A DNA stretch of 64,000 nucleotides from Ruegeria atlantica (GTDB lineage Bacteria > Pseudomonadota > Alphaproteobacteria > Rhodobacterales > Rhodobacteraceae), in NCBI RefSeq assembly GCF_013032005.1, contig NZ_WQBE01000011.1, positions 62,001 to 126,000 on the forward strand. The letters are read 5' to 3'. The notes beneath the pieces were generated by a model that had not been told where the DNA came from, searched no databases, and worked only from the letters and a program-made list of their open reading frames with translations. This document shows positions 42,664 through 51,706 of this stretch, piece after piece (position 1 is the stretch's first letter; the number at the start of each line of letters is the position of its first letter). The position numbers and the translations under genes were made by a program.

Positions 42664-43134
42664 TCAGACCCGGTGGTAAGGGCCGCCCGACAGGATGGTT
42701 GCAGCCCGGTACAGTTGCTCGGCCAGCATCACACGGACCAGCATATGGGGCCAGACCATTGACCCGAATGAGATAGAAAAATCGGCCTCGTCCCGCAGAT
42801 TAGGGTCTATTCCGTCCGCCCCGCCAATGATCAGCGCCAAATCCTGACGCCCGGCATCGCGCCATCCGCCCAGTTTCTTGGCAAAATCCGGCGAGGACAT
42901 CACCCGCCCCCGCTCGTCCAGTGTGCAGATCACTGCGCCCTTGGGCAGAGCCTTACGCAGCAGCGCGGCTTCCGCCCCCATGCCTGCGTTTTTCTTGTCC
43001 TCAACCTCGATCACCCGCGCAGGACCAAGGCCCAGCGCGCGGCCGGTCCGGTCAAATCGGGTCAGGTAATCATCAAGCAGGGACTTCTCCGGTCCGGCAC
43101 GCAATCGCCCGACCGCACAAATGCTTATACGCAT
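42664..43134 (-). CDS. rlmH: 23S rRNA pseudouridine-1915 N3-methyltransferase RlmH
   Basis: 156 residues, SPOUT fold with a C-terminal knot: [20 protein letters not shown] and [20 protein letters not shown], then [15 protein letters not shown] at the end. It methylates the pseudouridine in helix 69 of 23S rRNA. It directly follows rsfS (45 bases), the conserved rsfS-rlmH pair of many bacteria. Confidence 0.96.
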   Translation of the reverse strand: MRISICAVGRLRAGPEKSLLDDYLTRFDRTGRALGLGPARVIEVEDKKNAGMGAEAALLRKALPKGAVICTLDERGRVMSSPDFAKKLGGWRDAGRQDLALIIGGADGIDPNLRDEADFSISFGSMVWPHMLVRVMLAEQLYRAATILSGGPYHRV

Positions 43135-43178
43135 ATTTCTCTCGCCGCCGACCTGTTAATGCAGGCCGGGATGGCGCC

Positions 43179-43538
43179 TCAGTTCGCCGAGGCGCTGCCG
43201 CCCTGAGGCAGCCACATCTTTTCCAGCTGATAGAATTCACGCACTTCGGGGCGGAAGATATGGACGATCACGTCGCCCGTATCGATCAACACCCAGTCGC
43301 CGGCATCCTTGCCTTCGACCTTCGAGGTGAAACCGAATTCCTGCTTGATGCGATCCGTCAACTTTTCCGCCATGGCCGAGACCTGACGGGTCGACCGACC
43401 CGAGGCAATCACCATGTGATCCGCAACCGAGGACTTGCCTTGCAGGTTGATCTGCACGACATCTTCGGCCTTGTCATCGGAAAGTGAGGAAAGGATACGT
43501 TCAAGCAGCTTGTCGCTGATTGACTGAGAGTGAGCCAT
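43179..43538 (-). CDS. rsfS: ribosomal silencing factor RsfS
   Basis: 119 residues. Family blocks: DDKAEDVVQINLQGKSSVAD, HMVIASGRSTRQVSAMAEKL and DWVLIDTGDVIVHIFRPEVR, ending REFYQLEKMW. RsfS binds uL14 and blocks subunit joining in starvation. The ATG giving MAHSQSIS fits the family length. It has no good ribosome-binding site of its own but shares a base with the stop of an 18-codon upstream frame (TAATG). Confidence 0.95.
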   Translation of the reverse strand: MAHSQSISDKLLERILSSLSDDKAEDVVQINLQGKSSVADHMVIASGRSTRQVSAMAEKLTDRIKQEFGFTSKVEGKDAGDWVLIDTGDVIVHIFRPEVREFYQLEKMWLPQGGSASAN

Positions 43539-43594
43539 TACATTGGCCCGGTCATCGGCGGGCAAACCCGCCTGGGTATGTAGAGACAGAACAT
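43538..43594 (-). CDS. upstream open reading frame coupled to rsfS
   Basis: An 18-codon frame encoding MFCLYIPRRVCPPMTGPM. It has the only strong Shine-Dalgarno in the region (AAAGGAGGA at 43597-43605) and its TAA overlaps the rsfS ATG by one base. A hairpin GGCGGG-TTTG-CCCGCC lies within it. It may be a leader that passes ribosomes to rsfS. Not verified; it could be chance. Confidence 0.42.
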   Translation of the reverse strand: MFCLYIPRRVCPPMTGPM

Positions 43595-43702
43595 AGTCCT
43601 CCTTTGCTGCGCGCCGTAAAACCCCGGCGCCGGGGTACTAATAAGGTAACAAGGGGAATGCAACATTTCAATGAAACGCCGCTATGCGGGGCGCACAGGG
43701 GA

Positions 43703-45052
43703 TCACTCTTTGGCGACCTGTTGCGTGGCTGCGTCGGACAACAACCGAACCTCGCGCTGTGGGAAAGGGATGGAAATACCTTTGGATTTAAACGCATCCC
43801 ACAGGGCCAGATAGACATTGCCGCGTATATTGGTCAGGCCCTTGGTCGGGTCACTGATCCAGAACCGCAGGACGTAATCCACGCTGCTGTCACCAAACCC
43901 GGTGATGTGGCAGACCGGCTCGTGCTTACCGCCACTTAACACGCGCGTCACGGATTTGACCGCACCGATGGCCGTTGCACGGACATTATGCGGGTCGTCG
44001 TCGTAGCTGGTGCCGAACTCCAGGTCCAATCGCACGAATTTGTCGGAATGCGACCAGTTCACCACCTGATTGGTGATCAGATCCTCGTTCGGAATCAGGT
44101 ATTCCCGCCCGTCCCGCGTCACGACCGAGACATAACGCGCGCCCAGCGCATTGATCCAGCCGAACGTGTCGCCCAACGAGATCACGTCGCCCGGCTTGAT
44201 CGACCGGTCCATCAGGATGATGATCCCGGATATCAGGTTGGACACCACCTTTTGCAGCCCGAACCCGATCCCCACACCAATCGCACCGGACAGCAGCGCA
44301 ATACCGGTCAGGTCAAACCCAAGCGTGCGGATGGCTGCCAGAAAGACAGCGCCATACAGCAGCACCTGAATGCCCTTGGCCAACAACACCTGCATGGATG
44401 GGGTGATATCGTCATTGTTCATCAGCCCCCGCTCAGCCGCGCGGGTGCCAATACGGGCCAGCGTCAGCAAAATACCGATCAGCAGAACCGCCTTGATGAT
44501 CCCCAGCGCCGAGATGTGCAGATCGCCAATGGAAATCGCTACCCCGTCCAGAAAATCGGCCACGTCATCGGTCAGATTCAGCGCAATCAGTGTTGCATAG
44601 ACCCACATGGCCCATTTGAATATCCGCCGCAGGGTCCGGTTGCGCACCAGCCGCGCCACCAGGGCAATGGCCAGCCATGCCAAGGCCAAAGTCGCAAACA
44701 CACCGATAATGTAACTGCGCGACGGCCAGGTGACTTGCTGCATCAACAGATACAACGCCCAGGACATCACCACGAAATAAACCAGCGTCAGGCGCTGCAT
44801 TAACTGTACCAATGTACGAAGCCGCCATTTTGGCCAGCCCGAGCGGGACCGGGCCCAGGTCTCCCACCGGCCTTGCGTTGCCAATTTCAAAAGGAGGGCC
44901 AACCCCCAAAGAACAACAATGATGACCAACTGGTGCTGTCGCCAACCGGGGGTGACAATCAGTTCGACAAGGTTTTCGAATTGCACGGAAAAGCCCGCGA
45001 CCATGTTTTCATAAAGGTCCGACAGCGAGCTGGGGATCAGGTCCTGATTCAT
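43703..45052 (-). CDS. MscS-family mechanosensitive channel
   Basis: 449 residues. Five or six transmembrane helices precede the conserved pore and beta domain: SGAIGVGIGFGLQKVVSNLI, then IILMDRSIKPGDVISLGD with WINALGARYVSVVTRDGREY and IPNEDLITNQVVNWS. The C-terminal cytoplasmic part completes the usual vestibule. It should release solutes on hypo-osmotic shock. I chose the ATG giving MNQDLIPSSL; the open frame extends 42 codons further. It lies 242 bases from leuC, divergently. Confidence 0.9.
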   Translation of the reverse strand: MNQDLIPSSLSDLYENMVAGFSVQFENLVELIVTPGWRQHQLVIIVVLWGLALLLKLATQGRWETWARSRSGWPKWRLRTLVQLMQRLTLVYFVVMSWALYLLMQQVTWPSRSYIIGVFATLALAWLAIALVARLVRNRTLRRIFKWAMWVYATLIALNLTDDVADFLDGVAISIGDLHISALGIIKAVLLIGILLTLARIGTRAAERGLMNNDDITPSMQVLLAKGIQVLLYGAVFLAAIRTLGFDLTGIALLSGAIGVGIGFGLQKVVSNLISGIIILMDRSIKPGDVISLGDTFGWINALGARYVSVVTRDGREYLIPNEDLITNQVVNWSHSDKFVRLDLEFGTSYDDDPHNVRATAIGAVKSVTRVLSGGKHEPVCHITGFGDSSVDYVLRFWISDPTKGLTNIRGNVYLALWDAFKSKGISIPFPQREVRLLSDAATQQVAKE

Positions 45053-45142
45053 GGTTCCAGCTTGGACAGCGTTGCACAATGATGCAAGTCTGACACCGGA
45101 TTGAACCTTGATTGACAGCAAAGCCCGATATATCTGGTGCGC

Positions 45143-45241
45143 ATGAGACTCAATCTGGCCCCTGCACCCACGTTGCAAGACCGCACGCGCCTGCGTGAAC
45201 GGTTCTTTGGGGCCGCCCGCACGGTTCTGGCCCGCCTATAA
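45143..45241 (+). CDS. possible 32-residue leader or small protein before leuC
   Basis: ATG frame encoding [12 protein letters not shown] and onward to AARTVLARL, with six Leu residues but no run of them. It ends 53 bases before leuC on the same strand. A weak promoter (TTGATT-N17-TATCTG) could put the transcript start near its ATG. It could be a leu leader peptide or noise; no attenuator hairpin is obvious. Confidence 0.28.
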   Translation: MRLNLAPAPTLQDRTRLRERFFGAARTVLARL

Positions 45242-45294
45242 GGCGCGTCCAGCCACTCGCCAGCTATTTCTCATTTAAATACGGGAGAGGACCA

Positions 45295-46698
45295 ATGTCC
45301 CCCAAAACACTCTATGACAAAATCTGGGATGCCCATGTCGCGCACGAAGCCGATGATGGCACCTGCCTGCTGTATATCGACCGCCACCTGGTCCACGAAG
45401 TGACCAGCCCGCAGGCGTTCGAAGGCCTGCGCATGGCGGGCCGCAAGGTGCGCGCCCCGGAAAAAACCATCGCCGTGCCGGATCACAACGTTCCGACTAC
45501 ACCGGATCGCGTGAACGGGATCGAAAACCCGGAATCGCGCATTCAGGTCGAAGCGTTGGACAAGAACGCCAAGGATTTCGGCATTCACTATTACCCAGTG
45601 CATGATGTCCGTCAGGGCATCGTGCATATCGTCGGCCCGGAACAGGGCTGGACCCTGCCCGGCATGACCGTTGTGTGCGGCGACAGCCACACCGCCACCC
45701 ATGGCGCGTTTGGAGCGCTGGCCCACGGTATCGGTACGTCTGAGGTCGAGCATGTTCTGGCCACACAGACTCTGATCCAGAAGAAATCCAAGAACATGAA
45801 GGTCGAGATCACCGGCAAATTGCAGCCAGGCGTGACCGCCAAGGACATCACTCTGGCCGTGATTGGTGAGACCGGTACGGCTGGCGGCACCGGCTATGTC
45901 ATCGAGTATTGTGGCGAAGCGATCCGTGATCTGTCGATGGAAGGCCGCATGACCGTCTGCAATATGGCCATCGAAGGCGGCGCGCGTGCCGGCCTGATCG
46001 CGCCGGACGAGACCACATATGAATATGTCAAAGGACGCCCCCACGCGCCGAAGGGTGCGCAATGGGAAGCGGCTTTGAACTGGTGGAAAACGCTCTACAC
46101 CGACGAAGACGCGCATTTTGACAAGGTTATCACTCTGCGCGGCGAAGACATTGCGCCAGTCGTCACATGGGGCACCAGCCCCGAAGACGTCCTGCCGATC
46201 ACCGCGACCGTGCCGAACCCCGAGGATTTCGAAGGCGGCAAGGTCGAGGCGGCCCGTCGTTCGATCGAATATATGGGCCTGGAAGCGGGCCAAAAGCTGA
46301 GCGATGTGGAAATTGACACCGTCTTTATCGGGTCCTGCACCAATGGCCGGATCGAAGACCTGCGCGCTGCCGCCGAAATTCTGAAGGGCAAAAAGATCAA
46401 AGATGGTCTGCGGGCCATGATCGTTCCCGGCTCGGGCCTGGTGCGCGCGCAGGCCGAAGAAGAGGGTCTGGCGGATATCTTCAAAGCAGCAGGCTTTGAA
46501 TGGCGTCTGGCTGGGTGTTCGATGTGCTTGGCGATGAATCCGGATCAGCTGGCACCGGGGGAACGCTGTGCCGCAACCTCGAACCGCAACTTCGAAGGAC
46601 GTCAGGGCCGGGGCGGACGCACCCACCTGCTGAGCCCGGCAATGGCTGCCGCTGCGGCAATTACGGGACGGCTGACAGACGTCCGTGAATTGATGTAA
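45295..46698 (+). CDS. leuC: 3-isopropylmalate dehydratase large subunit LeuC
   Basis: 467 residues, aconitase family. The [4Fe-4S] ligands are Cys348 ([13 protein letters not shown]) and Cys408/Cys411 ([12 protein letters not shown]). [18 protein letters not shown] and [17 protein letters not shown] are also typical. With LeuD it isomerises 2- to 3-isopropylmalate in leucine synthesis. GGGAGAGG precedes the ATG. An HdeD-like gene, not leuD, follows directly. Confidence 0.97.
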   Translation: MSPKTLYDKIWDAHVAHEADDGTCLLYIDRHLVHEVTSPQAFEGLRMAGRKVRAPEKTIAVPDHNVPTTPDRVNGIENPESRIQVEALDKNAKDFGIHYYPVHDVRQGIVHIVGPEQGWTLPGMTVVCGDSHTATHGAFGALAHGIGTSEVEHVLATQTLIQKKSKNMKVEITGKLQPGVTAKDITLAVIGETGTAGGTGYVIEYCGEAIRDLSMEGRMTVCNMAIEGGARAGLIAPDETTYEYVKGRPHAPKGAQWEAALNWWKTLYTDEDAHFDKVITLRGEDIAPVVTWGTSPEDVLPITATVPNPEDFEGGKVEAARRSIEYMGLEAGQKLSDVEIDTVFIGSCTNGRIEDLRAAAEILKGKKIKDGLRAMIVPGSGLVRAQAEEEGLADIFKAAGFEWRLAGCSMCLAMNPDQLAPGERCAATSNRNFEGRQGRGGRTHLLSPAMAAAAAITGRLTDVRELM

Positions 46699-46735
46699 AG
46701 TCTCCTCATATCTAGATATTTGAGGGATTGAACAC

Positions 46736-47290
46736 ATGAGTGACTGGATCAAATGGTTCCTGCTGGGGCTGCTGTCGATAGCATTTGGCGTCTTTGCGCT
46801 GGGCAATGCGATTGCAGCTTCAGTTGCGGTGACGGTGGTGACCGGGGTGTTGCTGCTGATTGCAGGCGCGTTGCAGGTTGTCGGCGGGTTCACCGTCGAA
46901 GGCACCGGCAACAAGATCCTGTCTCTCATCATGGGTGTGGTGATGCTGTTTCTGGGCTGGTCTTTCCTGGATCACCCGCTGCAGGGGACCTTGACCTTGG
47001 CGACGGTGATGCTGGTTCTGTTTATGGCAGGCGGCATCGCGCGGGTCATTCTGTCGTTCCAAATGAAAGGAACGCAGTTTTTCTGGCCCACGATGATCTC
47101 GGGCATCTTGTCGATCGTCCTCGCCGCTATCATCTGGACGTATGTGGGCAAGGAACCCCAGGCTCTGCTGAGCATTCTGGGGATCTTCCTGGGCATTGAG
47201 ATGCTGTTCAACGGGTTCGGATTGGTCTTCATGGCGCTCTTCATCAAGAACGCACCCAAAGACGAAACAATAGAAGCGAAACAGGCTTAA
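46736..47290 (+). CDS. HdeD/DUF308 family membrane protein
   Basis: 184 residues with about six short hydrophobic helices in three pairs, the layout of HdeD (acid-resistance membrane protein) and other DUF308 proteins: FLLGLLSIAFGVFALGNAIA, MGVVMLFLGWSFLDHPLQG and SGILSIVLAAIIWTYVGKEP. Function outside E. coli is not defined. It lies 37 bases after leuC and 42 before leuD, so it appears to be part of the leu transcript. GAGGGA precedes the ATG. Confidence 0.87.
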   Translation: MSDWIKWFLLGLLSIAFGVFALGNAIAASVAVTVVTGVLLLIAGALQVVGGFTVEGTGNKILSLIMGVVMLFLGWSFLDHPLQGTLTLATVMLVLFMAGGIARVILSFQMKGTQFFWPTMISGILSIVLAAIIWTYVGKEPQALLSILGIFLGIEMLFNGFGLVFMALFIKNAPKDETIEAKQA

Positions 47291-47332
47291 ACGCGGGGCA
47301 CGGGCGCAGCCTTCTCCCGCAGGAGTGTGAAC

Positions 47333-47938
47333 ATGGAAAAGTTTGACAAAGTCCACGGGGTGGCTGCCCCAATGCCACTGATCAATATCGACACCGATAT
47401 GATCATTCCGAAAGTGCATCTGAAAACCATTAAACGGTCCGGCCTTGGCGTCGTGCTGTTTGATGAGATGCGCTATCACGATGACGGGCAGGAGAACGAA
47501 GAATTCGTCCTGAACCAACCCGCCTATCGTGAAACCGAGATTCTGGTGGCAGGCGACAATTTCGGCTGCGGCTCGTCCCGCGAGCACGCGCCCTGGGCAA
47601 TCAAGGATTTCGGCATCAAGGTGGTGATCTCGACCAGCTTTGCCGACATCTTCTACAACAACTGCTTCAAGAACGGCATTCTGCCGATCGTGGTCGAAGA
47701 AGAACATCACGCGCTGCTGATGGAAGATGCCCATAAGGGTCAGAACGCCCGCATGACCGTGCATCTGGAAGATCAGCAGATCACAACATCGGATGGCGTC
47801 GTGATCGAGTTTGACGTCGACCCACACCGCAAACACTGCCTGCTGAACGGTTTGGACGATATTGGCCTCACGATGGAAAAAGACCATCACATCGACAAAT
47901 TCGAGGATCACGCAGGCCAGGCCCGCCCCTGGGTGTGA
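47333..47938 (+). CDS. leuD: 3-isopropylmalate dehydratase small subunit LeuD
   Basis: 201 residues, the aconitase swivel domain. Conserved blocks: [38 protein letters not shown] and [23 protein letters not shown] lies seven bases before the ATG; a GTG two codons upstream is less well placed. It completes the LeuCD heterodimer and is followed by a strong stem-loop. Confidence 0.96.
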   Translation: MEKFDKVHGVAAPMPLINIDTDMIIPKVHLKTIKRSGLGVVLFDEMRYHDDGQENEEFVLNQPAYRETEILVAGDNFGCGSSREHAPWAIKDFGIKVVISTSFADIFYNNCFKNGILPIVVEEEHHALLMEDAHKGQNARMTVHLEDQQITTSDGVVIEFDVDPHRKHCLLNGLDDIGLTMEKDHHIDKFEDHAGQARPWV

Positions 47939-48269
47939 TTCTGTGGATGAATCTGTGGACACTCAACCTAATGGGGTCGCTTCGGCGGCCCCATTCGCAT
48001 TCTTGGGGTTAAAAGCTCGAAAACCACAAGATGTAGGTATCAAATTGAGATACACGTCGGATTTGCGTCGAAAATGATGCAATCCCGCACCAGTTGCGCC
48101 ATCATTTTGCCCGAAAGTACGTGTTTTCTGCACCCTGGCTTGAGCGAAATGTCGCTTATCGTCAATGTTGGCGAGACAGAGGCATCCGTCAAATAATTAC
48201 GCGGCGGGCACAAGTTGGAACGTAAGTCGGCACAGAATCGGCTACTCCGGTTTGGAAAGGGTTCGGATA
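47939..48269. other. 331-base gap between leuD and the next gene
   Basis: Besides the leuD terminator it holds an inverted repeat at 48071-48108: AAAATGATG and CATCATTTT with CAA/TTG inside, so a twelve-base-pair stem with a three-base bulge. It could be an operator or a hairpin. No convincing gene was seen. The right end presumably holds the promoter of the membrane protein gene. Confidence 0.5.
47970..48005 (+). terminator. terminator after leuD
   Basis: AATGGGGTCGC-TTCG-GCGGCCCCATT, an eleven-base stem with a stable tetraloop, 31 bases after the leuD stop. The T-rich tail (CGCATTCTT) is modest. Confidence 0.75.
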
Positions 48270-49100
48270 GTGATTGCGCGCACAACTGGGGCGGCAATTC
48301 GGGGAATAATGGTTGCACTGATGGTGCTAACCCCCGCGTTGTACTTGCCCGTATCGTCAACGAATGGCACCGAGATTGTCGTCTTTCTCGCCATTCTCGC
48401 ATTCTTTCTGACGTTTGCTGAATATAACTCGGCCTTTCCCAGCTTTATCGAATTCCGCGACGCACCACCTGTGAACCGCCTGCGTTTTGTCGGGTTGATG
48501 TCGATGATCACTTTCCTGACGCTGATCTGCAAAAACGCCTATGCGCCCAGCGATCTGACCGGGCTTTTCTATGCGTTGGGGCTGGGCATCGCCAATGTTG
48601 TCGATTTCCCTTATTCGCCGGTTCGGCTGGTTGTGCTGGTGCTGCCCGCCGATGCCAACGCGCCGCTGATCGAATTGGTGCGTATCTCAGCCAGTGTGGC
48701 TTATGTTGCCGCGCTAGTGACCATTGCCAGCTTTGCCTATGCGGTGAAGATGCGCGGCTGGCCTACCGGCAACGGTGCGTTCAACGTCTGGACCAACCTG
48801 CCTCTGTTTGACCCGACCAAGGGCGGGGACGTCGTCACCCGCCTGCAACGGGACGGGCGCCTGAATATCTCGATCGGGGTGCTGCTGCCATTCCTGATTC
48901 CAGCGCTGATCAAATTGCTGACTGACTATGCCAACCCGATCTCGCTGAGCAATCCTCAGACCATGATCTGGACCATGAGCGCCTGGGCCTTCCTGCCCGC
49001 CTCAATGATCATGCGCGGCATGGCGACATTGCGCATCGCCAATCTGATCGTTGAAAAGCGCCGCGCCTATTCCACGGCTGAGTCCACACAGGCCGCATGA
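48270..49100 (+). CDS. uncharacterised multi-pass membrane protein
   Basis: 276 residues with about six transmembrane helices (for example IMVALMVLTPALYLPV, EIVVFLAILAFFLTFAEY and GLMSMITFLTLICKNAYA). It resembles hypothetical membrane proteins of roseobacters; no function known to me. The start is uncertain: I took the GTG at 48270 (VIARTTGAAIRG), after GGAAAGGG; an ATG at 48309 or earlier codons are possible. It overlaps the next gene by four bases. Confidence 0.7.
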   Translation: MIARTTGAAIRGIMVALMVLTPALYLPVSSTNGTEIVVFLAILAFFLTFAEYNSAFPSFIEFRDAPPVNRLRFVGLMSMITFLTLICKNAYAPSDLTGLFYALGLGIANVVDFPYSPVRLVVLVLPADANAPLIELVRISASVAYVAALVTIASFAYAVKMRGWPTGNGAFNVWTNLPLFDPTKGGDVVTRLQRDGRLNISIGVLLPFLIPALIKLLTDYANPISLSNPQTMIWTMSAWAFLPASMIMRGMATLRIANLIVEKRRAYSTAESTQAA

Positions 49101-50140
49101 TCCGCATTCTTCTTCTGTTGCTGTTGCCGGTAATGGCACAGGCAGAAACGCTGCGCATTGCCACCTTCAACACTGAACTTAACCGCGACGGGCCTGGTCT
49201 GTTGCTGCGCGATATCCGGCGCGGCGATCCACAGGTACAGGCGGTGGTCGACGTTCTGGTCGCCGCCCGACCAGATATCGTCAGCTTGCAAGGCATCGAC
49301 TGGGATATGGACGGGCAGGCTTTGACTGCTTTGGTCGATCTGTTGCGGACCGCTGGACTGGACTATCCCCATCACTTCGCCGCCCAGCCCAATGCAGGGC
49401 TTGAGACCGCTTTGGATCTGAACGGAGACGGGCGCACCCATGGCCCGGCAGACGCGCAGGGCTGGGGTCGTTTCACCGGTCAGGGTGGGCTTGCGGTGCT
49501 GTCACGGCACCCTATCCGCACCGACACTGTGCAGCAGTTTACGGATCTGCTGTGGCGCGACCTACCGGGCGCGCAATTGCCAGTGACGGAAGACGGCCCC
49601 TTCCCATCGGAACAGGCCCAGCGCATTCAGCGCCTGTCTGCCGTGGCCCATTGGATCGTACCTGTGGACACACCCGTTGGTTCGCTGGATCTGATGACAT
49701 TTCACGCCGCCCCACCAGTGTTTGACGGCCCCGAGGACCGCAACGGGTTGCGCAACCGCGACGAAATCCGCCTTTGGTCCGCAGTTCTGGACGGAAAATT
49801 GGGGCATAGGCCCCAAGGCCCCTTCGTGATCGCCGGAGATGCCAACCTGGACCCGACACGCGGCGATGGGCGGAAAGAGGCAATACAGGCGCTGCTGGCC
49901 GATCCGCGCTTGCAGGACCCACACGCAGATCAACCATTGGAGTCCCAGACTACTGTGGTCTGGAAGGCGGTGGGCGAAATGCGGGTGGATTACGTGCTGC
50001 CCTCGGCCGACCTGCAAGTTACCGCAGCGGGGGTGTTCTGGCCCAAACCGGGCACGCCTCTGCGCATCGCCGCCGAACAGGCCAGCAGACACCGGTTGGT
50101 CTGGGTCGACATTGCTGCGCCCAAGCAGCTTTCGCACTGA
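49097..50140 (+). CDS. secreted endonuclease/exonuclease/phosphatase (EEP) family protein
   Basis: 347 residues with a signal peptide (about 1-16, LLLLLLPVMAQA) and an EEP fold: LRIATFNTEL (Asn for metal binding), DIVSLQGIDWD where the usual catalytic Glu is replaced by Gln-Gly, LMTFHAAPP (His region), VIAGDANLDP and VDYVLPS, with a C-terminal ASRHRLVWVDI. The family includes DNases, phosphodiesterases and sphingomyelinases; the substrate is unknown. Replacement of Glu in QGID may alter activity. Confidence 0.85.
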   Translation: MIRILLLLLLPVMAQAETLRIATFNTELNRDGPGLLLRDIRRGDPQVQAVVDVLVAARPDIVSLQGIDWDMDGQALTALVDLLRTAGLDYPHHFAAQPNAGLETALDLNGDGRTHGPADAQGWGRFTGQGGLAVLSRHPIRTDTVQQFTDLLWRDLPGAQLPVTEDGPFPSEQAQRIQRLSAVAHWIVPVDTPVGSLDLMTFHAAPPVFDGPEDRNGLRNRDEIRLWSAVLDGKLGHRPQGPFVIAGDANLDPTRGDGRKEAIQALLADPRLQDPHADQPLESQTTVVWKAVGEMRVDYVLPSADLQVTAAGVFWPKPGTPLRIAAEQASRHRLVWVDIAAPKQLSH

Positions 50141-50197
50141 TCCATTCATTTAACTTCTGTTATTGCCGCCAGACTCGGAACGTGTATTCATTTATGA

Positions 50198-51091
50198 ATG
50201 GACAAATCTCTTACTCATGCCGACTGGTCTTTGATCCAAAGCTTTCTGGCCGTGGCTCAGACCGGCTCGCTTTCGGCAGCAGCGCGGCAGCTGGACCGAA
50301 GCCAACCTACGCTGGGCCGCCAAATCCACGCGCTTGAGGATGAGCTGGGCGTGTCCTTGTTCGACCGGCATGCCCGCGGCCTGAAGCTCAGCGATGTTGG
50401 GGCGCAACTGCTGCCGATGGCGCAACAGATGCATTCAGCGATGACGTCATTCAGCCTGACGGCGGCAGGTCAGGCACAGCAACTGGAGGGGACGGTGCGC
50501 ATCACCGCCTCGGTCTTTGCATCGCATCATCTGCTGCCACCAATTCTGGCACAGATCAGGGCCCAGGAGCCGGCCATTCAACTGGAACTGGTGGCAACGG
50601 ACACGATCGAAAACCTGCTGTATCGCGAGGCCGACATTGCCGTGCGCATGTATCGCCCGGAACAGATGGACCTGATCTCGCGCTATCTTGGGGATGTGCA
50701 TCTGTGTTTTTGCGCGGCCCGCACTTATCTGGATCGCGCCGGGTGGCCAACACGCCCCGAAGAACTGTTCGACCACGATCTGGTAGGCTTTGACGCCAAT
50801 GAACAGATCATCACTAAGATGCGCGCGCGAGGGTGGCCCGCCAGCAGGGACAGCTTCGCCACCCGCTGTGACCTGCAAAGCGCATATTGGCAACTGGTCC
50901 GTGCGGGATGCGGAATCGGCTTTACCCAGATCGAAGTGGCAAAGGCTGATCCGGATGTCGAAATAATACCGCTGGATGTTGATGTTCAGACATTGCCAGT
51001 CTGGCTGGCCGCACCGCAGGCCATGCGTCAGACCCCGCGCATTCGCAGGGTCTGGGATTTGCTGGCGGACGGGTTGAAGGCCAGCCTTTAA
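50198..51091 (+). CDS. LysR family transcriptional regulator
   Basis: 297 residues: N-terminal winged helix (WSLIQSFLAVAQTGSLSAAA and RQLDRSQPTLGRQIHALED) and a LysR substrate-binding domain (about 90-295). The ATG at 50198 gives MDKSLTHADW; an overlapping ATG four bases earlier is out of frame. It converges on a peroxiredoxin-like gene with a four-base overlap of the two 3' ends, and follows the EEP gene by 57 bases. Target genes unknown. Confidence 0.92.
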   Translation: MDKSLTHADWSLIQSFLAVAQTGSLSAAARQLDRSQPTLGRQIHALEDELGVSLFDRHARGLKLSDVGAQLLPMAQQMHSAMTSFSLTAAGQAQQLEGTVRITASVFASHHLLPPILAQIRAQEPAIQLELVATDTIENLLYREADIAVRMYRPEQMDLISRYLGDVHLCFCAARTYLDRAGWPTRPEELFDHDLVGFDANEQIITKMRARGWPASRDSFATRCDLQSAYWQLVRAGCGIGFTQIEVAKADPDVEIIPLDVDVQTLPVWLAAPQAMRQTPRIRRVWDLLADGLKASL

Positions 51092-51615
51092 AGCGCGCCG
51101 GTATAGGTGCCGCGCGGCGGGTAGTTGTTGCCCAGAGTGAATTTCAGACCGCCAACAATGTCGGACATGGCAGGTCGGGCAAAGGGTGTGGTCTGTTGCC
51201 ACGCATAATAAAGCATTCGATTCGGGGCGATGAAGAAATGACCTGGTTCGGCGAACAGGTCAGGTTCGGCGCTGCCTTCGCGCGCGGTTGAGATGTTCAG
51301 CCCCCAATCATCTCGCGCCGCAGCCATTGGCAGGCTGTGCCCCACACGCAGCCGCGAAACACCGGCTTTCTCGGCCGTTTCCGCGGCGCGCTCGGCCGTG
51401 TCTGTGGTGATCATGATCACTTCGATACCAAGCTCGGCAAATTCATCCAGCGCCGCTTCGACCTCGGCCATCTGCTTGATACAGATCGGACAGTGCAGGC
51501 CGCGATACTGAATCACCAACGTCCCATTTTCGCCCTTGCCAGTATCCAGATCGAAACGTCCATGGCTTATGGTTTCAATTTTCAGCTCAGGAACGGGGTT
51601 TCCCGGTATCAACAT
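51088..51615 (-). CDS. peroxiredoxin-like (AhpC/TSA, thioredoxin-fold) protein
   Basis: 175 residues with a thioredoxin fold. A CxxC motif, HCPICIKQ, follows strand TLVIQYRGL, at the place of the peroxidatic cysteine. The rest (VIMITTDTAERAAETAEKAG, LNISTAREGS and HFFIAPNRMLYY) fits the AhpC/TSA superfamily. It may act as a peroxidase or disulphide reductase in the cytosol; no signal is present. GAGGAAAACAC precedes the ATG. Confidence 0.85.
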   Translation of the reverse strand: MLIPGNPVPELKIETISHGRFDLDTGKGENGTLVIQYRGLHCPICIKQMAEVEAALDEFAELGIEVIMITTDTAERAAETAEKAGVSRLRVGHSLPMAAARDDWGLNISTAREGSAEPDLFAEPGHFFIAPNRMLYYAWQQTTPFARPAMSDIVGGLKFTLGNNYPPRGTYTGAL

Positions 51616-51706
51616 GTGTTTTCCTCGTGAATTGGCCGGATCGTCTCATTGACCCGATGCGGCGCAGACGCTAGGGCCTTTGCGACGAAACGCAAGGAGA
51701 TCCTTC

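Noticed and set aside
45112..45294. Leucine attenuator before leuC
   Set aside because: The 32-codon frame has scattered Leu codons, not a run, and I could not fold competing terminator and antiterminator hairpins.
45271..46932. Open frame of over 550 codons on the strand opposite leuC
   Set aside because: LeuC is unmistakable on the other strand with its Fe-S cysteines in place. The antisense frame has no recognisable motif and is the usual product of GC-rich codon use.
46820..47962. 380-codon frame opposite leuD and the HdeD-like gene
   Set aside because: It spans two real genes and their gap, with a His/Gln-rich composition typical of antisense frames.
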